Shown one piece after another: positions 50,488-58,767 of a DNA stretch of 64,000 bases. The DNA lies in the NCBI RefSeq assembly GCF_000175215.2, contig NC_014817.1, positions 586,501-650,500 on the forward strand. Reading direction: 5' to 3'. This DNA is from Asticcacaulis excentricus CB 48 (GTDB lineage Bacteria; Pseudomonadota; Alphaproteobacteria; Caulobacterales; Caulobacteraceae). The position numbers were made by a program, and so were the translations under genes. The first letter of the stretch is position 1, and the number at the start of each line of letters is the position of its first letter. The notes under the pieces were generated by a model that worked only from the letters and a program-made list of their open reading frames with translations, did not search any database and had not been told where the DNA came from.

Positions 50488-50570
50488 GCGGCATATGCAC
50501 CGAAAGGCGCATAAGGGCGCAAGTGGAAAATCGTTTGCGTGAATGGACGTTTTTTAGGGGCAGAAAGAGG

Positions 50571-50592
50571 GAACCACAGATTACACAGATGA
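50571..50592. repeat. CACAGATT-family element, left arm (probably split by IS)
   Basis: GAACCACAGATTACACAGAT matches the start of the arms at 6255 and 33117. Its partner arm in inverted form lies at 51532-51560, on the other side of the IS1595-family insertion. Confidence 0.6.
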
Positions 50593-50676
50593 CGTGCGCG
50601 GTGACTATCGCGGGTTTCAGTCACACACTGTGCCCGTTCGGCACCTCCCCATAAAATTGGGAGGAGGAAGATCGCA

Positions 50677-51403
50677 AAAGTTAAGGGGCTGTCGTAGATA
50701 AGGTAACTTATCTATGGTGGCTATATGGGTTTAAAGCGCTGCAAGTTAAGTCGAAAAACACAGCTTCGGCTTCTGGAGTTTTTCGTTCTGGAAGTGACAG
50801 CGCGCTCGGCTGCGGATGTGTTGGGTTTGCAGGCCAACACCGTGGCCTTATTTTACCGAAAAGTGCGCGAACTTATCGTCGAGCAGGCCGCCGCCAATGA
50901 AGAGTTGCTCGGCGGTGAGGTCGAGGTGAAAGAAAGCTATTTCGGCGGAGTTCGTAAAGGCAAACGAGGTCGGGGGGCTTTGGGCAAGGTTCCCGTCTTC
51001 AGCCTTTTGAAACGGCGCGGCAAGGTCTTTGTCATTCCCATTTCAGATGCCAAAGCCACGACTTTGATGCCAATTATTCGTAAGATAATTCAGCCAGATA
51101 GCATCGTGTACACGGATACCTTCGGCAGCTATAGCGCGCTTGATGTCTCCGAGTTCCACCACAGCCGCATCAACCACTCCAAGCTGTTTGCCGACAAGCA
51201 GAACCACATCAACGGCATCGAAAACTTCTGGAATCAGGCCAAGCGCGTCCTGCGAAAATACAATGGTATTCCGCGGCAAAACTTCTTCTTGTTTATCAAG
51301 GAGTGCGAATTTAGATTCAATCACGGATCGCCTAAGCAGCAACTCAAAACTCTGCGCGGTTGGGCTAATTTGTAGACCTTATCTACGACACCCCCAAAGT
51401 TAA
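50677..51403. mobile_element. IS1595-family insertion sequence with target-site duplication
   Basis: The element spans 50685-51395 (711 bp). The 20-bp terminal inverted repeats are GGGGCTGTCGTAGATAAGGT (50685-50704) and, inverted, at 51376-51395, with one mismatch at position 5. The 8-bp duplication AAAGTTAA flanks it at 50677-50684 and 51396-51403, the size expected for IS1595. One transposase gene fills most of it. Perfect duplication suggests a rather recent insertion. Confidence 0.93.
50725..51375 (+). CDS. IS1595-family transposase (ISXO2-like)
   Basis: A 216-residue transposase. After an N-terminal helix-turn-helix region (SAADVLGLQANTVALFYRKV) comes the ISXO2-like domain: EVEVKESYFGGVRKGKRGRG, SIVYTDTFGSYSALD, INHSKLFADKQNHINGIENFW and a C-terminal FIKECEFRFNH. 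The second Asp (YTD) and the Glu (GIENFW) of the catalytic triad are present. At the first position, where relatives known to me read VDESYFGG, this protein has Lys69 instead of Asp. The frame is otherwise complete and lies within the terminal repeats. Confidence 0.92.
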   Translation: MGLKRCKLSRKTQLRLLEFFVLEVTARSAADVLGLQANTVALFYRKVRELIVEQAAANEELLGGEVEVKESYFGGVRKGKRGRGALGKVPVFSLLKRRGKVFVIPISDAKATTLMPIIRKIIQPDSIVYTDTFGSYSALDVSEFHHSRINHSKLFADKQNHINGIENFWNQAKRVLRKYNGIPRQNFFLFIKECEFRFNHGSPKQQLKTLRGWANL

Positions 51404-51467
51404 TCGTCACCACAGCCTAATCTTTTGCTTAAACGCGCTTTCTTATCCGAAACGAAGTTCGGCGAAG

Positions 51468-51492
51468 CCAAAAGTGGGTCACACTTTTCGGC
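51468..51492. repeat. Short palindrome AAAAGTG...CACTTTT, family of the 1149 element
   Basis: CCAAAAGTG-GGTCA-CACTTTTCGG resembles the inner palindrome of the element at 1121-1233 (AAAGTGG-GAA-CCACTTTTCGG). It lies between the IS and the parC terminator. Confidence 0.5.
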
Positions 51493-51504
51493 AAGCGCTC
51501 TGCC

Positions 51505-51530
51505 AAAAAAGAGACGCGCCGGGGCGCGTC
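51505..51530 (-). terminator. Rho-independent terminator after parC
   Basis: GACGCGCC (51513-51520) pairs with GGCGCGTC (51523-51530); on the minus strand a U6 run follows (A6 at 51505-51510). It stands 42 bp beyond the parC stop. Confidence 0.75.
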
Positions 51531-51531
51531 C

Positions 51532-51560
51532 CAATCTGTGTAATCTGTGTAATCTGTGGT
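51532..51560. repeat. AATCTGTG-family element, right arm
   Basis: AATCTGTGTAATCTGTGTAATCTGTGG carries three copies of the word in tandem at 9-bp spacing, the inverse of the arm at 50571-50592 and almost the same as the right arms at 6343 and 33200. Confidence 0.65.
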
Positions 51561-51571
51561 CCTTTAAAGCC

Positions 51572-53788
51572 TTACACCGGACGCAGCTTGCGCAGGCCGC
51601 GCGGGGCCATCTTGCCGACACTGGCGCGCTTACCCACAAAGTCTTTCCAGTCCTTGAAGTCACGCGCCTTGCCCGATCCGTCGAACCACTGCACCGGCCC
51701 GGCCTGATCAAAGATCGCGATGTCCTTGACGCCGCCGTCTTTATAGCCTTGCAGCTTGACGCCCTTGCCGCGCGCCATTTCCGGCAGTTCTGAGACCGGA
51801 TAGACCAGCACCTTGTTGTTTTCACCCAGAATAACCACGTGGTCGCCCGTCACCGGCAGGGCCACAAAGGCCTCGGTCCCATCAGCATTGAGCACAGACT
51901 TACCGGCCTTCTTGTTACCGACGGCGTCCTCTTCGTTCATCACGAAGCCATAGCCGTTCTTCGACACCATCAAGCGCTTAGCCCCCGGCGTGAACATGAA
52001 GACATTGACGATACGGGTGTTTTCTTCCATCTCCAGCATCAACTGGAGCGGCTCGCCGTGCCCGCGACCAGACGGCAGCTTGTCGCAGCCCAGCGTAAAG
52101 AAGCGGCCATCCGAGGTCATGATCAGCAGCTTGTCGGTATTATAGCCGGGCACCAGGAAGCCGAGGTTGTCGCCTTCCTTGAACTTCAGCTCCGACGGAT
52201 CATCGACGCGGCCCTTGGTGGCGCGAATCCAGCCGCGTTCCGACAGGATGACGGTCAGGGCTTCCTTGGGCAGATAGGATTCGATGGCCGCCACCTCAAC
52301 GCCTTGCGGCGCTTCGGCAAAGGTGGTGCGGCGCGCCGACAGAAGCTGCTTGCGCACCTCGGTCAGTTGTTCGTCGATGCGCTTCCACTGCTTCTTTTCG
52401 GAGCCCAGCAGAGACAACAGCCCGTCGCGTTCCTTCGACAGCTTGTCGTGCTCGCCCTTGATGGCCATTTCTTCCAGCCGCGCCAGTTGCCGCAGCCGCG
52501 TATCAAGGATGTAATCGACCTGAACCTCGGTCAGCTCGAAACGCGCCATCAGGGTCTGTTTCGGCGTCTCGTCCTCGCGGATGATGCGGATCACCTCATC
52601 CAGATTGAGGAAGGCGATCATCAGGCCGTCCAGAACGTGCAGACGCTTCTCGATCTTGTCTAGACGCCACTGCGATTGGCGGATCAGCACTTCGCGGCGG
52701 TGGTCAAGGAAGGAGGTCAGGATGGTCTTCAGACCCATGACGCGCGGCGTACCGGTCTTGTCCAGCACGTTCATATTGAAGGCAAAGCGCGTTTCCAGAT
52801 CGGAGATCTTGAACAGGCTTTCCATCAGCACTTCGGGGTCGATATTGCGCGTCTTGGGCTCAAGGATCAGGCGCACCTCTTCGTCGGATTCGTCGCGCAC
52901 ATCGCCCAGCAGAGGGGCCTTCTTCGCTTCGATCAGGTCGGCCAGTTGCTCGATCAGGCGCGACTTCTGCACCTGATACGGGATTTCAGAGACGAGGATA
53001 CGCCACGCCCCGCGGCCCAGATCCTCAACCTCATAGCGGGCGCGCACCCGCACGCTGCCGCGGCCTGTCTCATAGGCCTCGTAAATCGCTTCGCGGCGTT
53101 CGACGCAGATGCCGCCCGTCGGGAAGTCGGGCCCCGGAATAATGGCCATCAGGCCGTTGGTGTCGGTATTGGGCTCGGCGATCAGCAGCTTACAGGCATC
53201 GATCAGCTCGGCGACATTGTGCGGCGGGATGGAGGTCGCCATGCCCACAGCGATACCCGTCGCCCCATTGGCCAACAGGTTCGGGAACGCCGCCGGCAGC
53301 ACGACCGGCTCCTCATCCTGACCGTCATAGGTCGGACGGAAATCGACGGCATTCTCGTCGATGCCGTCCAGCAGCAGCATGGCTGCCGTCGTCATCTTGC
53401 ATTCGGTGTAACGCATGGCGGCAGCGGAATCGCCATCGATATTGCCGAAGTTACCCTGCCCATCGACCATGGGATAGCGCTGAGCGAACCATTGCGCCAT
53501 ACGCACCAACGCATCGTAGATCGATTGATCGCCGTGCGGGTGGAAGTTACCCATGACTTCCCCGACGACCTTGGCCGATTTGCGCGCCGCCGCCTGCGGG
53601 TTCAGCCGCATATTGTGCATGGCGTATAAGACGCGTCGGTGCACCGGCTTCAGACCGTCGCGCACGTCCGGCAGGGCCCGGTGCATGATGGTGGACAGGG
53701 CATAGGCCAGATAGCGCCGCGACAGGGCCTCACCCATCGGTTCGCTGAGGATACGGCCGCCTTCGTCAGGAATCACATCTTTGCTCAT
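51572..53788 (-). CDS. parC: DNA topoisomerase IV subunit A
   Basis: ParC with ParE separates daughter chromosomes. The 738-residue protein has the start SRRYLAYALSTIMHRALPDVRDGLKPVHRR, the winged-helix PHGDQSIYDALVRMAQ, the DNA-cleaving Tyr in AAMRYTECKMT and a C-terminal beta-pinwheel (about 490-738) of the short ParC type, without the GyrA box. Length fits ParC rather than GyrA. It follows recO and a small gene cluster in the same direction and has its own terminator. Confidence 0.95.
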   Translation of the reverse strand: MSKDVIPDEGGRILSEPMGEALSRRYLAYALSTIMHRALPDVRDGLKPVHRRVLYAMHNMRLNPQAAARKSAKVVGEVMGNFHPHGDQSIYDALVRMAQWFAQRYPMVDGQGNFGNIDGDSAAAMRYTECKMTTAAMLLLDGIDENAVDFRPTYDGQDEEPVVLPAAFPNLLANGATGIAVGMATSIPPHNVAELIDACKLLIAEPNTDTNGLMAIIPGPDFPTGGICVERREAIYEAYETGRGSVRVRARYEVEDLGRGAWRILVSEIPYQVQKSRLIEQLADLIEAKKAPLLGDVRDESDEEVRLILEPKTRNIDPEVLMESLFKISDLETRFAFNMNVLDKTGTPRVMGLKTILTSFLDHRREVLIRQSQWRLDKIEKRLHVLDGLMIAFLNLDEVIRIIREDETPKQTLMARFELTEVQVDYILDTRLRQLARLEEMAIKGEHDKLSKERDGLLSLLGSEKKQWKRIDEQLTEVRKQLLSARRTTFAEAPQGVEVAAIESYLPKEALTVILSERGWIRATKGRVDDPSELKFKEGDNLGFLVPGYNTDKLLIMTSDGRFFTLGCDKLPSGRGHGEPLQLMLEMEENTRIVNVFMFTPGAKRLMVSKNGYGFVMNEEDAVGNKKAGKSVLNADGTEAFVALPVTGDHVVILGENNKVLVYPVSELPEMARGKGVKLQGYKDGGVKDIAIFDQAGPVQWFDGSGKARDFKDWKDFVGKRASVGKMAPRGLRKLRPV

Positions 53789-53856
53789 GCCTTATGCGTA
53801 AGGCCTTCGCGCTTCTCGCACAAGCACATATGCAGAACAGGTTGTGGAGGGCGCCC

Positions 53857-54267
53857 TCACCAATTGTTGCGGCCATCCAGCGCTTCGACCGGCAGGCTGT
53901 TCAGATCAAAACCATCGACCAGGCGCATATTGATGGCGACGATGCGCTGCTCAGGCACGACGCCCGCCTCCCCCTTAGGTGTGCCATCAGCATTATAGGC
54001 TGAGGCCCAGTCCGGGCTGTCGCCGTGCGTATTGCCGCCGCAATGGCCGCAGAAATGGTGTTGATTAAGCCAGCCGCTGGCCGAATACATGCGATCGTGC
54101 GTCGCACTGTGGATCGAGACGTCAGCCGACGCAAAATAGGCCCACACAGCGCCGACGCGATGGCAGTAGGTGCAGTTACAGGTCCGCCCGCCTTCGGGCG
54201 CCTTTAAGATGTCGATGCGGGTCGCTCCGCAATGGCAGGTGGCTGTGAGGATCATGTTTCGCTCCAT
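53857..54267 (-). CDS. GFA-family (CENP-V/GFA-type) zinc protein
   Basis: A 136-residue protein with the GFA zinc-site Cys pattern: CHCGATRI near residue 11, CNCTYCHRVGAVW near 31 and FCGHCGGNTHG near 73. The family was named after a glutathione-dependent formaldehyde-activating enzyme but most members are not characterised. Two start codons (ATG 54267 and the Met at residue 5) are possible. Confidence 0.85.
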   Translation of the reverse strand: MERNMILTATCHCGATRIDILKAPEGGRTCNCTYCHRVGAVWAYFASADVSIHSATHDRMYSASGWLNQHHFCGHCGGNTHGDSPDWASAYNADGTPKGEAGVVPEQRIVAINMRLVDGFDLNSLPVEALDGRNNW

Positions 54268-54326
54268 TTGAGGGAGCGAGCTTCGCAGAGTGTGATGACA
54301 AAATTTGTCAGCAGCAGCTCAAAGGC

Positions 54327-54794
54327 TTAGAACAGGGCGTCCACAGCGTTTTGCAGACTATTTTCGAGGCGCTCGGCACGTCCGTGAATATGGGCGTCCA
54401 TTTCGACAACCCGCGCCTTCATACTATCGAGACGCACCGCCAGGTCTTCGCGCGCCACTTCGTCTTCGAGATTGGAACTGAGCAGGATATGAATGCCAGA
54501 CTCAAACTCTTCGAGCGCCTTTTCGCAGGCCTCATCGAAGGGTTTGCGCACCGCTTCGGGCGAGGCCCGATAGGAGGCAATGACGACGTCTTTTTGCTCA
54601 AAGCCGGAATTTTCAAAGTGTTCGACATAGCCGCGACGACGCCAGTCCATCAGTTCCTCGGCCATGTCCGGCATGTCGAGGCCCATTTCAAACAGCATGA
54701 TCGCTTCGTTGAACAGGTTGAGGTAATCCGTCGCCAAACCCGTTTCCGGATTGACGTTGGCCGCCCGCAGTTCCTGTTCGCTATATCCTGACAT
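54327..54794 (-). CDS. Conserved alphaproteobacterial protein of unknown function
   Basis: A 155-residue, acidic, helical protein without signal peptide or membrane helix. The start SGYSEQELRAANVNPETGLATDYLNLFNEA is of a type I have seen in uncharacterised alphaproteobacterial proteins. The last third (about 110-150, SMKARVVEMDAHIHGRAERLE) is probably a coiled coil. I chose ATG 54794; ATG 54827 would add eleven residues. The function is unknown. Confidence 0.7.
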   Translation of the reverse strand: MSGYSEQELRAANVNPETGLATDYLNLFNEAIMLFEMGLDMPDMAEELMDWRRRGYVEHFENSGFEQKDVVIASYRASPEAVRKPFDEACEKALEEFESGIHILLSSNLEDEVAREDLAVRLDSMKARVVEMDAHIHGRAERLENSLQNAVDALF

Positions 54795-54902
54795 ACTCGT
54801 CAAACTACCCGCCCGAATCGAGCCCATCGGCCTAACTTAGTGAAAACACGTTACTAAAGCATGGAGAACGGCGTTTTCGCGTTCATTTTAAAAACGGAAT
54901 CG

Positions 54903-55622
54903 CTAATCCCGTACACTGTCGATAAGGCGCGTGCGGATTTCGGGCAAGGGTTGATTGAGCGGATGGAAGATATGCCGCTCCAGAAAAAAGCCGGTCAGGT
55001 CCAGCCCCCGGCGCAGATCATCGGCCTGAACACCGCCTTGTGACGACAGCAAAAATCCCGGCAAAGGCAGCAGCTTATCCTTATAGGGCTCGCCTTCGCG
55101 GCGGCTGACGGCGCGGGCCGAACGCGGCGAGACATAGGCCAGATCGTCGCGGCTGCCGCTCACCGCACAGGCCGACAGGTCAAGGCCAAACCCGACGGCT
55201 TCCAGCAGGCCCATTTCAAAACGCACATAGACATAGGGCCAGACGCCGGGCAGTCCAAAGGCGTTGATCAACGTTTCAAAGGCATAAAAAGCCCCCGGAT
55301 AGGCCTCGCGCTCGGGCAACACGGCGCGCGTCATAACGCAGGCGCACTGCACGCCGATCAGGGCCATAGGGTCGTCGAAAATTTCCGCCGTGGCGTCGCC
55401 TTCGGGCTCAAGGGTGGCCGAGCCCAGCTGGTCGGCGGTGCGCGCCCGATAGGATAGGCGCACGCGGCTGGCCGGTTGCAGATAGGGCTTAAGGCGACGC
55501 GACGCCCCACCAGGCACATGGGCGGCAATGTGGCCGTGTTCCAGCGTCAGAAAGTGCACCACCGCGCCGGTTTCCCCGTGCGGCCGGGCGCTTAAGACAA
55601 AGGCATCGTCTTCGAAAGTCAC
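54903..55622 (-). CDS. recO: DNA repair protein RecO
   Basis: RecO helps RecR load RecA in the RecFOR pathway. The 239-residue protein has an OB-fold start (DDAFVLSARPHGETGAVVHFLTLEHGHIAAHVPG), a helical middle and a last stretch RHIFHPLNQPLPEIRTRLI. GTG 55622, preceded by AAGGGGGG, is the likely start; TTG 55646 would add eight residues. It closes the rnc-era-recO run and is separated from era by a large palindrome. Confidence 0.92.
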   Translation of the reverse strand: MTFEDDAFVLSARPHGETGAVVHFLTLEHGHIAAHVPGGASRRLKPYLQPASRVRLSYRARTADQLGSATLEPEGDATAEIFDDPMALIGVQCACVMTRAVLPEREAYPGAFYAFETLINAFGLPGVWPYVYVRFEMGLLEAVGFGLDLSACAVSGSRDDLAYVSPRSARAVSRREGEPYKDKLLPLPGFLLSSQGGVQADDLRRGLDLTGFFLERHIFHPLNQPLPEIRTRLIDSVRD

Positions 55623-55649
55623 GACGATCCCCCCTTCACGACGCAAGAA

Positions 55650-55770
55650 AATTTCACGTCAGGCTGAGACGAAACGGGCGCTTTTCGAGAACCGGCGCGC
55701 AGCGTACTTAAGTACGTGAGCACCGGAAGCGCAGAAAAGTGCCCGTTGCAGGCCAGCCTCACGTGAAATT
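55650..55770. repeat. 121-bp imperfect palindrome between era and recO
   Basis: The two halves (55650-55709 and 55710-55770) are inverted copies with long matching blocks: AATTTCACGT at both ends, AGGCTG, AACGGGC, CTTTTC, and the exact core GTACTTAAGTAC (55704-55715). The right end overlaps the era stop codon by 2 bp. As RNA it would form a long hairpin between two cotranscribed genes. It may be a mobile palindromic unit or an RNA processing signal. Confidence 0.75.
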
Positions 55771-56740
55771 ACTCCCCGAACTCCAGACCGAACTGCGCGT
55801 ATAAGGCCCGGTCGTCGCTCCAGCGCTCATTGACCTGAACGTGCAGGAACAGGTGCACCTTGCGGTCGAGAATATCCATCAGTTCCTGACGGGCGCGCTG
55901 ACCGATCCATTTCAGGGTCTGGCCGTTCTTGCCCAGCACGATGGCGCGCTGACCGTCGCGTTCAACGAAGATGGTCTGTTCAATGCGCGCCGCACCGTCC
56001 GGCATGTCCTTGAAGTCAGTCGTCACCACGGCACAGGCATAGGGCAATTCCTCATGCACGCGCAGGAACAGCTTTTCGCGGGTGATTTCAGCGGCCAGAA
56101 TACGCACCGGCGCATCGGCGGCCTGATCTTCCGGATAAAGCCACGGCCCCGAAGGCATTTTATCGGCCAGAGCCTCCATAAGGTCGCTAATGCCGTTGCC
56201 TTTTTCGGCCGAGATCATGAAGACCTGATCGAAAACGCCTTCCTTGAACAGGCTGTCGGCCAGAGCCAGCAGGTTATCGCGGCGCAGAAGGTCGATCTTG
56301 TTCAACACCAGAATGGCGCGGCGGTTATTGGCCTTTAAGCCCGCAATGATGGTTTCGGCGTCTTCGACCGCCAGCTTGTCGGCACCGGTCGGCTTGGTAT
56401 CGGGGGCCGGGAAATGCACAGCCAGATGCGCCGGAGCGTCGATCAGCATGACCACGATGTCGGCGTCTTCGGCCCCACCCCAGGCCGATTTGACCATGGC
56501 ACGGTCAAGACGTCGGCGCGGCTTAAAGATGCCCGGCGTATCGACCAGCACGATCTGCGCTTTACCGTGAATGGCGATACCGCGCACCGGAAAGCGCGTC
56601 GTCTGCACTTTTTGAGTGACGATGGAGACTTTGGAGCCGACCAGAGCGTTGACAAGGGTGGATTTGCCCGCATTGGGCGCGCCGATGATGGCGGCGAAAC
56701 CCGCGCGCGTCGTCGCGGGAGAAGAAGAGGTAATCGTCAA
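55769..56740 (-). CDS. era: GTPase Era
   Basis: Era is a GTPase that binds 16S rRNA and supports 30S maturation. The 323-residue protein has G1 GAPNAGKSTLVNALVG, G3 DTPGIFKP, G4 LNKIDLL near residue 147 and a C-terminal KH domain with the RNA-binding GKNGQTLKWIGQRAR. The start is TTG 56740, in a TTGA overlap with the rnc stop, so it is translationally coupled. An insertion of some ten residues after G3 (APDTKPTGADKLA) is slightly longer than in E. coli. Confidence 0.95.
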   Translation of the reverse strand: MTITSSSPATTRAGFAAIIGAPNAGKSTLVNALVGSKVSIVTQKVQTTRFPVRGIAIHGKAQIVLVDTPGIFKPRRRLDRAMVKSAWGGAEDADIVVMLIDAPAHLAVHFPAPDTKPTGADKLAVEDAETIIAGLKANNRRAILVLNKIDLLRRDNLLALADSLFKEGVFDQVFMISAEKGNGISDLMEALADKMPSGPWLYPEDQAADAPVRILAAEITREKLFLRVHEELPYACAVVTTDFKDMPDGAARIEQTIFVERDGQRAIVLGKNGQTLKWIGQRARQELMDILDRKVHLFLHVQVNERWSDDRALYAQFGLEFGE

Positions 56741-57465
56741 TTAAGACCTGCGTGTTCGATAAAGCTAAGGGCCGCCGCCTTTTCGGCCTCCTGACGGGAC
56801 TTGCCGCTGGCGACGACGGGATCATAGCCTTCTAGCGTGAGCGCGACCTTAAAGATAGGGGCATGATCAGGCCCGCTGCGTTCCACAATCTCATATTTCG
56901 GTGAAGGGAGCTTTTTCTGCGCCGCCCATTCCTGAAGGTGAGACTTGGGGTTCAGGTGCGAGCGGGAGTGGCTGGCGCGGATATGCGGTTGCCACAGAGG
57001 CCCGAAAATGCGCCGCGCCGTCTCAAAACCGCCGTCGAGATAGACGGCCGCGATCAGGGCCTCACAGGCATCACCGAGAATAGTCAGGTTGGAACGGCCG
57101 CCGCTCTTGGTTTCGCCAGGGGCCAGACGCATGGCCGCCCCGACGCCCAGCGACATCGCCACCGCCGCGCAGGTTTCGCGGCTCACCAGCCCGTGCAGGC
57201 GCTGCGACATCTCGCCTTCGGCCGCCTGCGGAAAGGCCTGCATCAGGGCTTCGGCCACCAGCAGACCCAGCACGCGATCGCCGAGAAACTCCAGCCGCTC
57301 ATTGTCGCTGGAGACGGTCTTTTTCGGACGCCCGTCGCTGACACTGGCATGCGTAAGCGCGCTGTCGAGCAGTTGGCGGTCCGCAAAGCGGTATCCGAGC
57401 TTCGCCTCCAGCTCATCCAGCACCTTTTGCCGGTGACCGGAGGCATCCCTTTGCATACGCGTCAT
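56737..57465 (-). CDS. rnc: Ribonuclease III
   Basis: RNase III cuts double-stranded RNA, including rRNA precursors. The 242-residue protein has the endonuclease motif NERLEFLGDRVLGLL, then GDACEALIAAVYLDGGFETAR, and a C-terminal dsRNA-binding domain (about 165-235, HLQEWAAQKKLPSPKYEIVER, ASGKSRQEAEKAAALSFIE). It overlaps lepB by 1 bp. Confidence 0.96.
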   Translation of the reverse strand: MTRMQRDASGHRQKVLDELEAKLGYRFADRQLLDSALTHASVSDGRPKKTVSSDNERLEFLGDRVLGLLVAEALMQAFPQAAEGEMSQRLHGLVSRETCAAVAMSLGVGAAMRLAPGETKSGGRSNLTILGDACEALIAAVYLDGGFETARRIFGPLWQPHIRASHSRSHLNPKSHLQEWAAQKKLPSPKYEIVERSGPDHAPIFKVALTLEGYDPVVASGKSRQEAEKAAALSFIEHAGLN

Positions 57466-58280
57466 TATTTCAGGGACTTGAAGAAACGGTCCCAGCGCAG
57501 GTCAAGCCAGGTCCACGGCTTGAACAGCGAGGCCCCCTTGTTCCACGAGATCAGCACCATGACCGCCTTGCCCTCAAGGTTTTCGGCTGGCACGAAGCCG
57601 ACACCCGGCTGGAAGGGATCGGCGGGCGAGAAACGGCTGTCGAGTGAGTTGTCGCGGTTGTCGCCCATCACGAAATACTGACCTTCGGGGACAGTAAATT
57701 CCTGCGTGTCGTCGGCTTCGGGCTTATAGCCCATATCCTGCGTGAGGTGGGTCGCCCCATCGGGCAGGTCTTCCTGCATCACCTCAACATCCGGCGTCGC
57801 ATAGGTGATACCGGCGGAAATCGGCCCCTTGTCGATGGTGGTCACCGGCTGTTCATTGATAAAGACCTGACCATTCTTCACCTGAACGCGGTCACCCGGC
57901 AGGCCGATGACGCGCTTGATGTAATCGACCTTGGTGTTGCTGGGCAGTTTGAACACCACGATGTCGCCGCGCTTGGCCTGCTTTTCGAAAATGCGGCCCG
58001 AAATCACCGGCGGTGAAAACTGGATGGAGTGCTTCGAATAGCCATAGTCCCACTTGCGCACCACAATATAGTCGCCCTCATAGAGGTTAGGCTCCATCGA
58101 GGCCGACGGGATGGTGAAGGGCTGGAAAAACAGCGTGCGGAAAACCAGCGTGATGATCAGGGCGATCGCCACGGTCTTGATAATATCCGACCATTCGTCC
58201 TTGACCGCCGACTTTTCGTCGCTTTCGACAATATCTTTTTCTACGGCCACGTTTTCCGTAACCTTGTCCTCAGCGCTCAT
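57465..58280 (-). CDS. lepB: Signal peptidase I
   Basis: LepB removes signal peptides at the outer face of the inner membrane. The 271-residue protein has one N-terminal membrane helix (about 32-52, IIKTVAIALIITLVFRTLFF), the catalytic Ser in PSASMEPNLYEGD, the catalytic Lys in DYIKRVIGLPGDRV and GDNRDNSLDSRF. The soluble head before the helix is acidic. I chose ATG 58280, with GGGGC upstream; ATG 58307 would add nine residues. Confidence 0.94.
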   Translation of the reverse strand: MSAEDKVTENVAVEKDIVESDEKSAVKDEWSDIIKTVAIALIITLVFRTLFFQPFTIPSASMEPNLYEGDYIVVRKWDYGYSKHSIQFSPPVISGRIFEKQAKRGDIVVFKLPSNTKVDYIKRVIGLPGDRVQVKNGQVFINEQPVTTIDKGPISAGITYATPDVEVMQEDLPDGATHLTQDMGYKPEADDTQEFTVPEGQYFVMGDNRDNSLDSRFSPADPFQPGVGFVPAENLEGKAVMVLISWNKGASLFKPWTWLDLRWDRFFKSLK

Positions 58281-58371
58281 AAACAGCCCCATTCCTTTAG
58301 CGCCCATAGCTTTAAGCGCATTCCTTCGACCTGTCTATTTTTAGATTCCGGCCAAAAATAGACGTTACATT

Positions 58372-58767
58372 TTATTCAGGGAGCGCCTCGATAATCACAT
58401 AGGCCCCGGCCAGATCGCCCTCATCCGTCAGGCTGAGGTGGATGCGCGCCGCACAGCCCTGTGGCAGCAGCGCCTGAAGCCGGTCAAGCGCGCCGTTTTT
58501 AAGCGTCACCTCCGGCTTGCCCAGCGTATCATTGCGCACCTCTATGTCGGCGAAATGAAAGCCGCGCAAACCGCTGCCCAGCGCCTTCATCACCGCTTCT
58601 TTGGCGGCGAAACGCTTGGCGAGAGTCGGATGCACGGGCGTTTTCGATAGGGCATAGGCCTGCTCGGCGGGCGTGAACACGCGATCAAGGAACTTCTGAC
58701 CAAAGCGTTCGACCGATTGCCGGATGCGCGCCGCGTCGGTCAGGTCCATGCCCACGCCAAGTATCAT
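58372..58767 (-). CDS. acpS: Holo-ACP synthase
   Basis: AcpS attaches phosphopantetheine to acyl carrier protein. The 131-residue protein has GVGMDLTDAARIRQSVERFG and FAAKEAVMKALGSGLRG with the metal-binding Asp and Glu. It overlaps the pdxJ stop as ATGA. Confidence 0.95.
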   Translation of the reverse strand: MILGVGMDLTDAARIRQSVERFGQKFLDRVFTPAEQAYALSKTPVHPTLAKRFAAKEAVMKALGSGLRGFHFADIEVRNDTLGKPEVTLKNGALDRLQALLPQGCAARIHLSLTDEGDLAGAYVIIEALPE

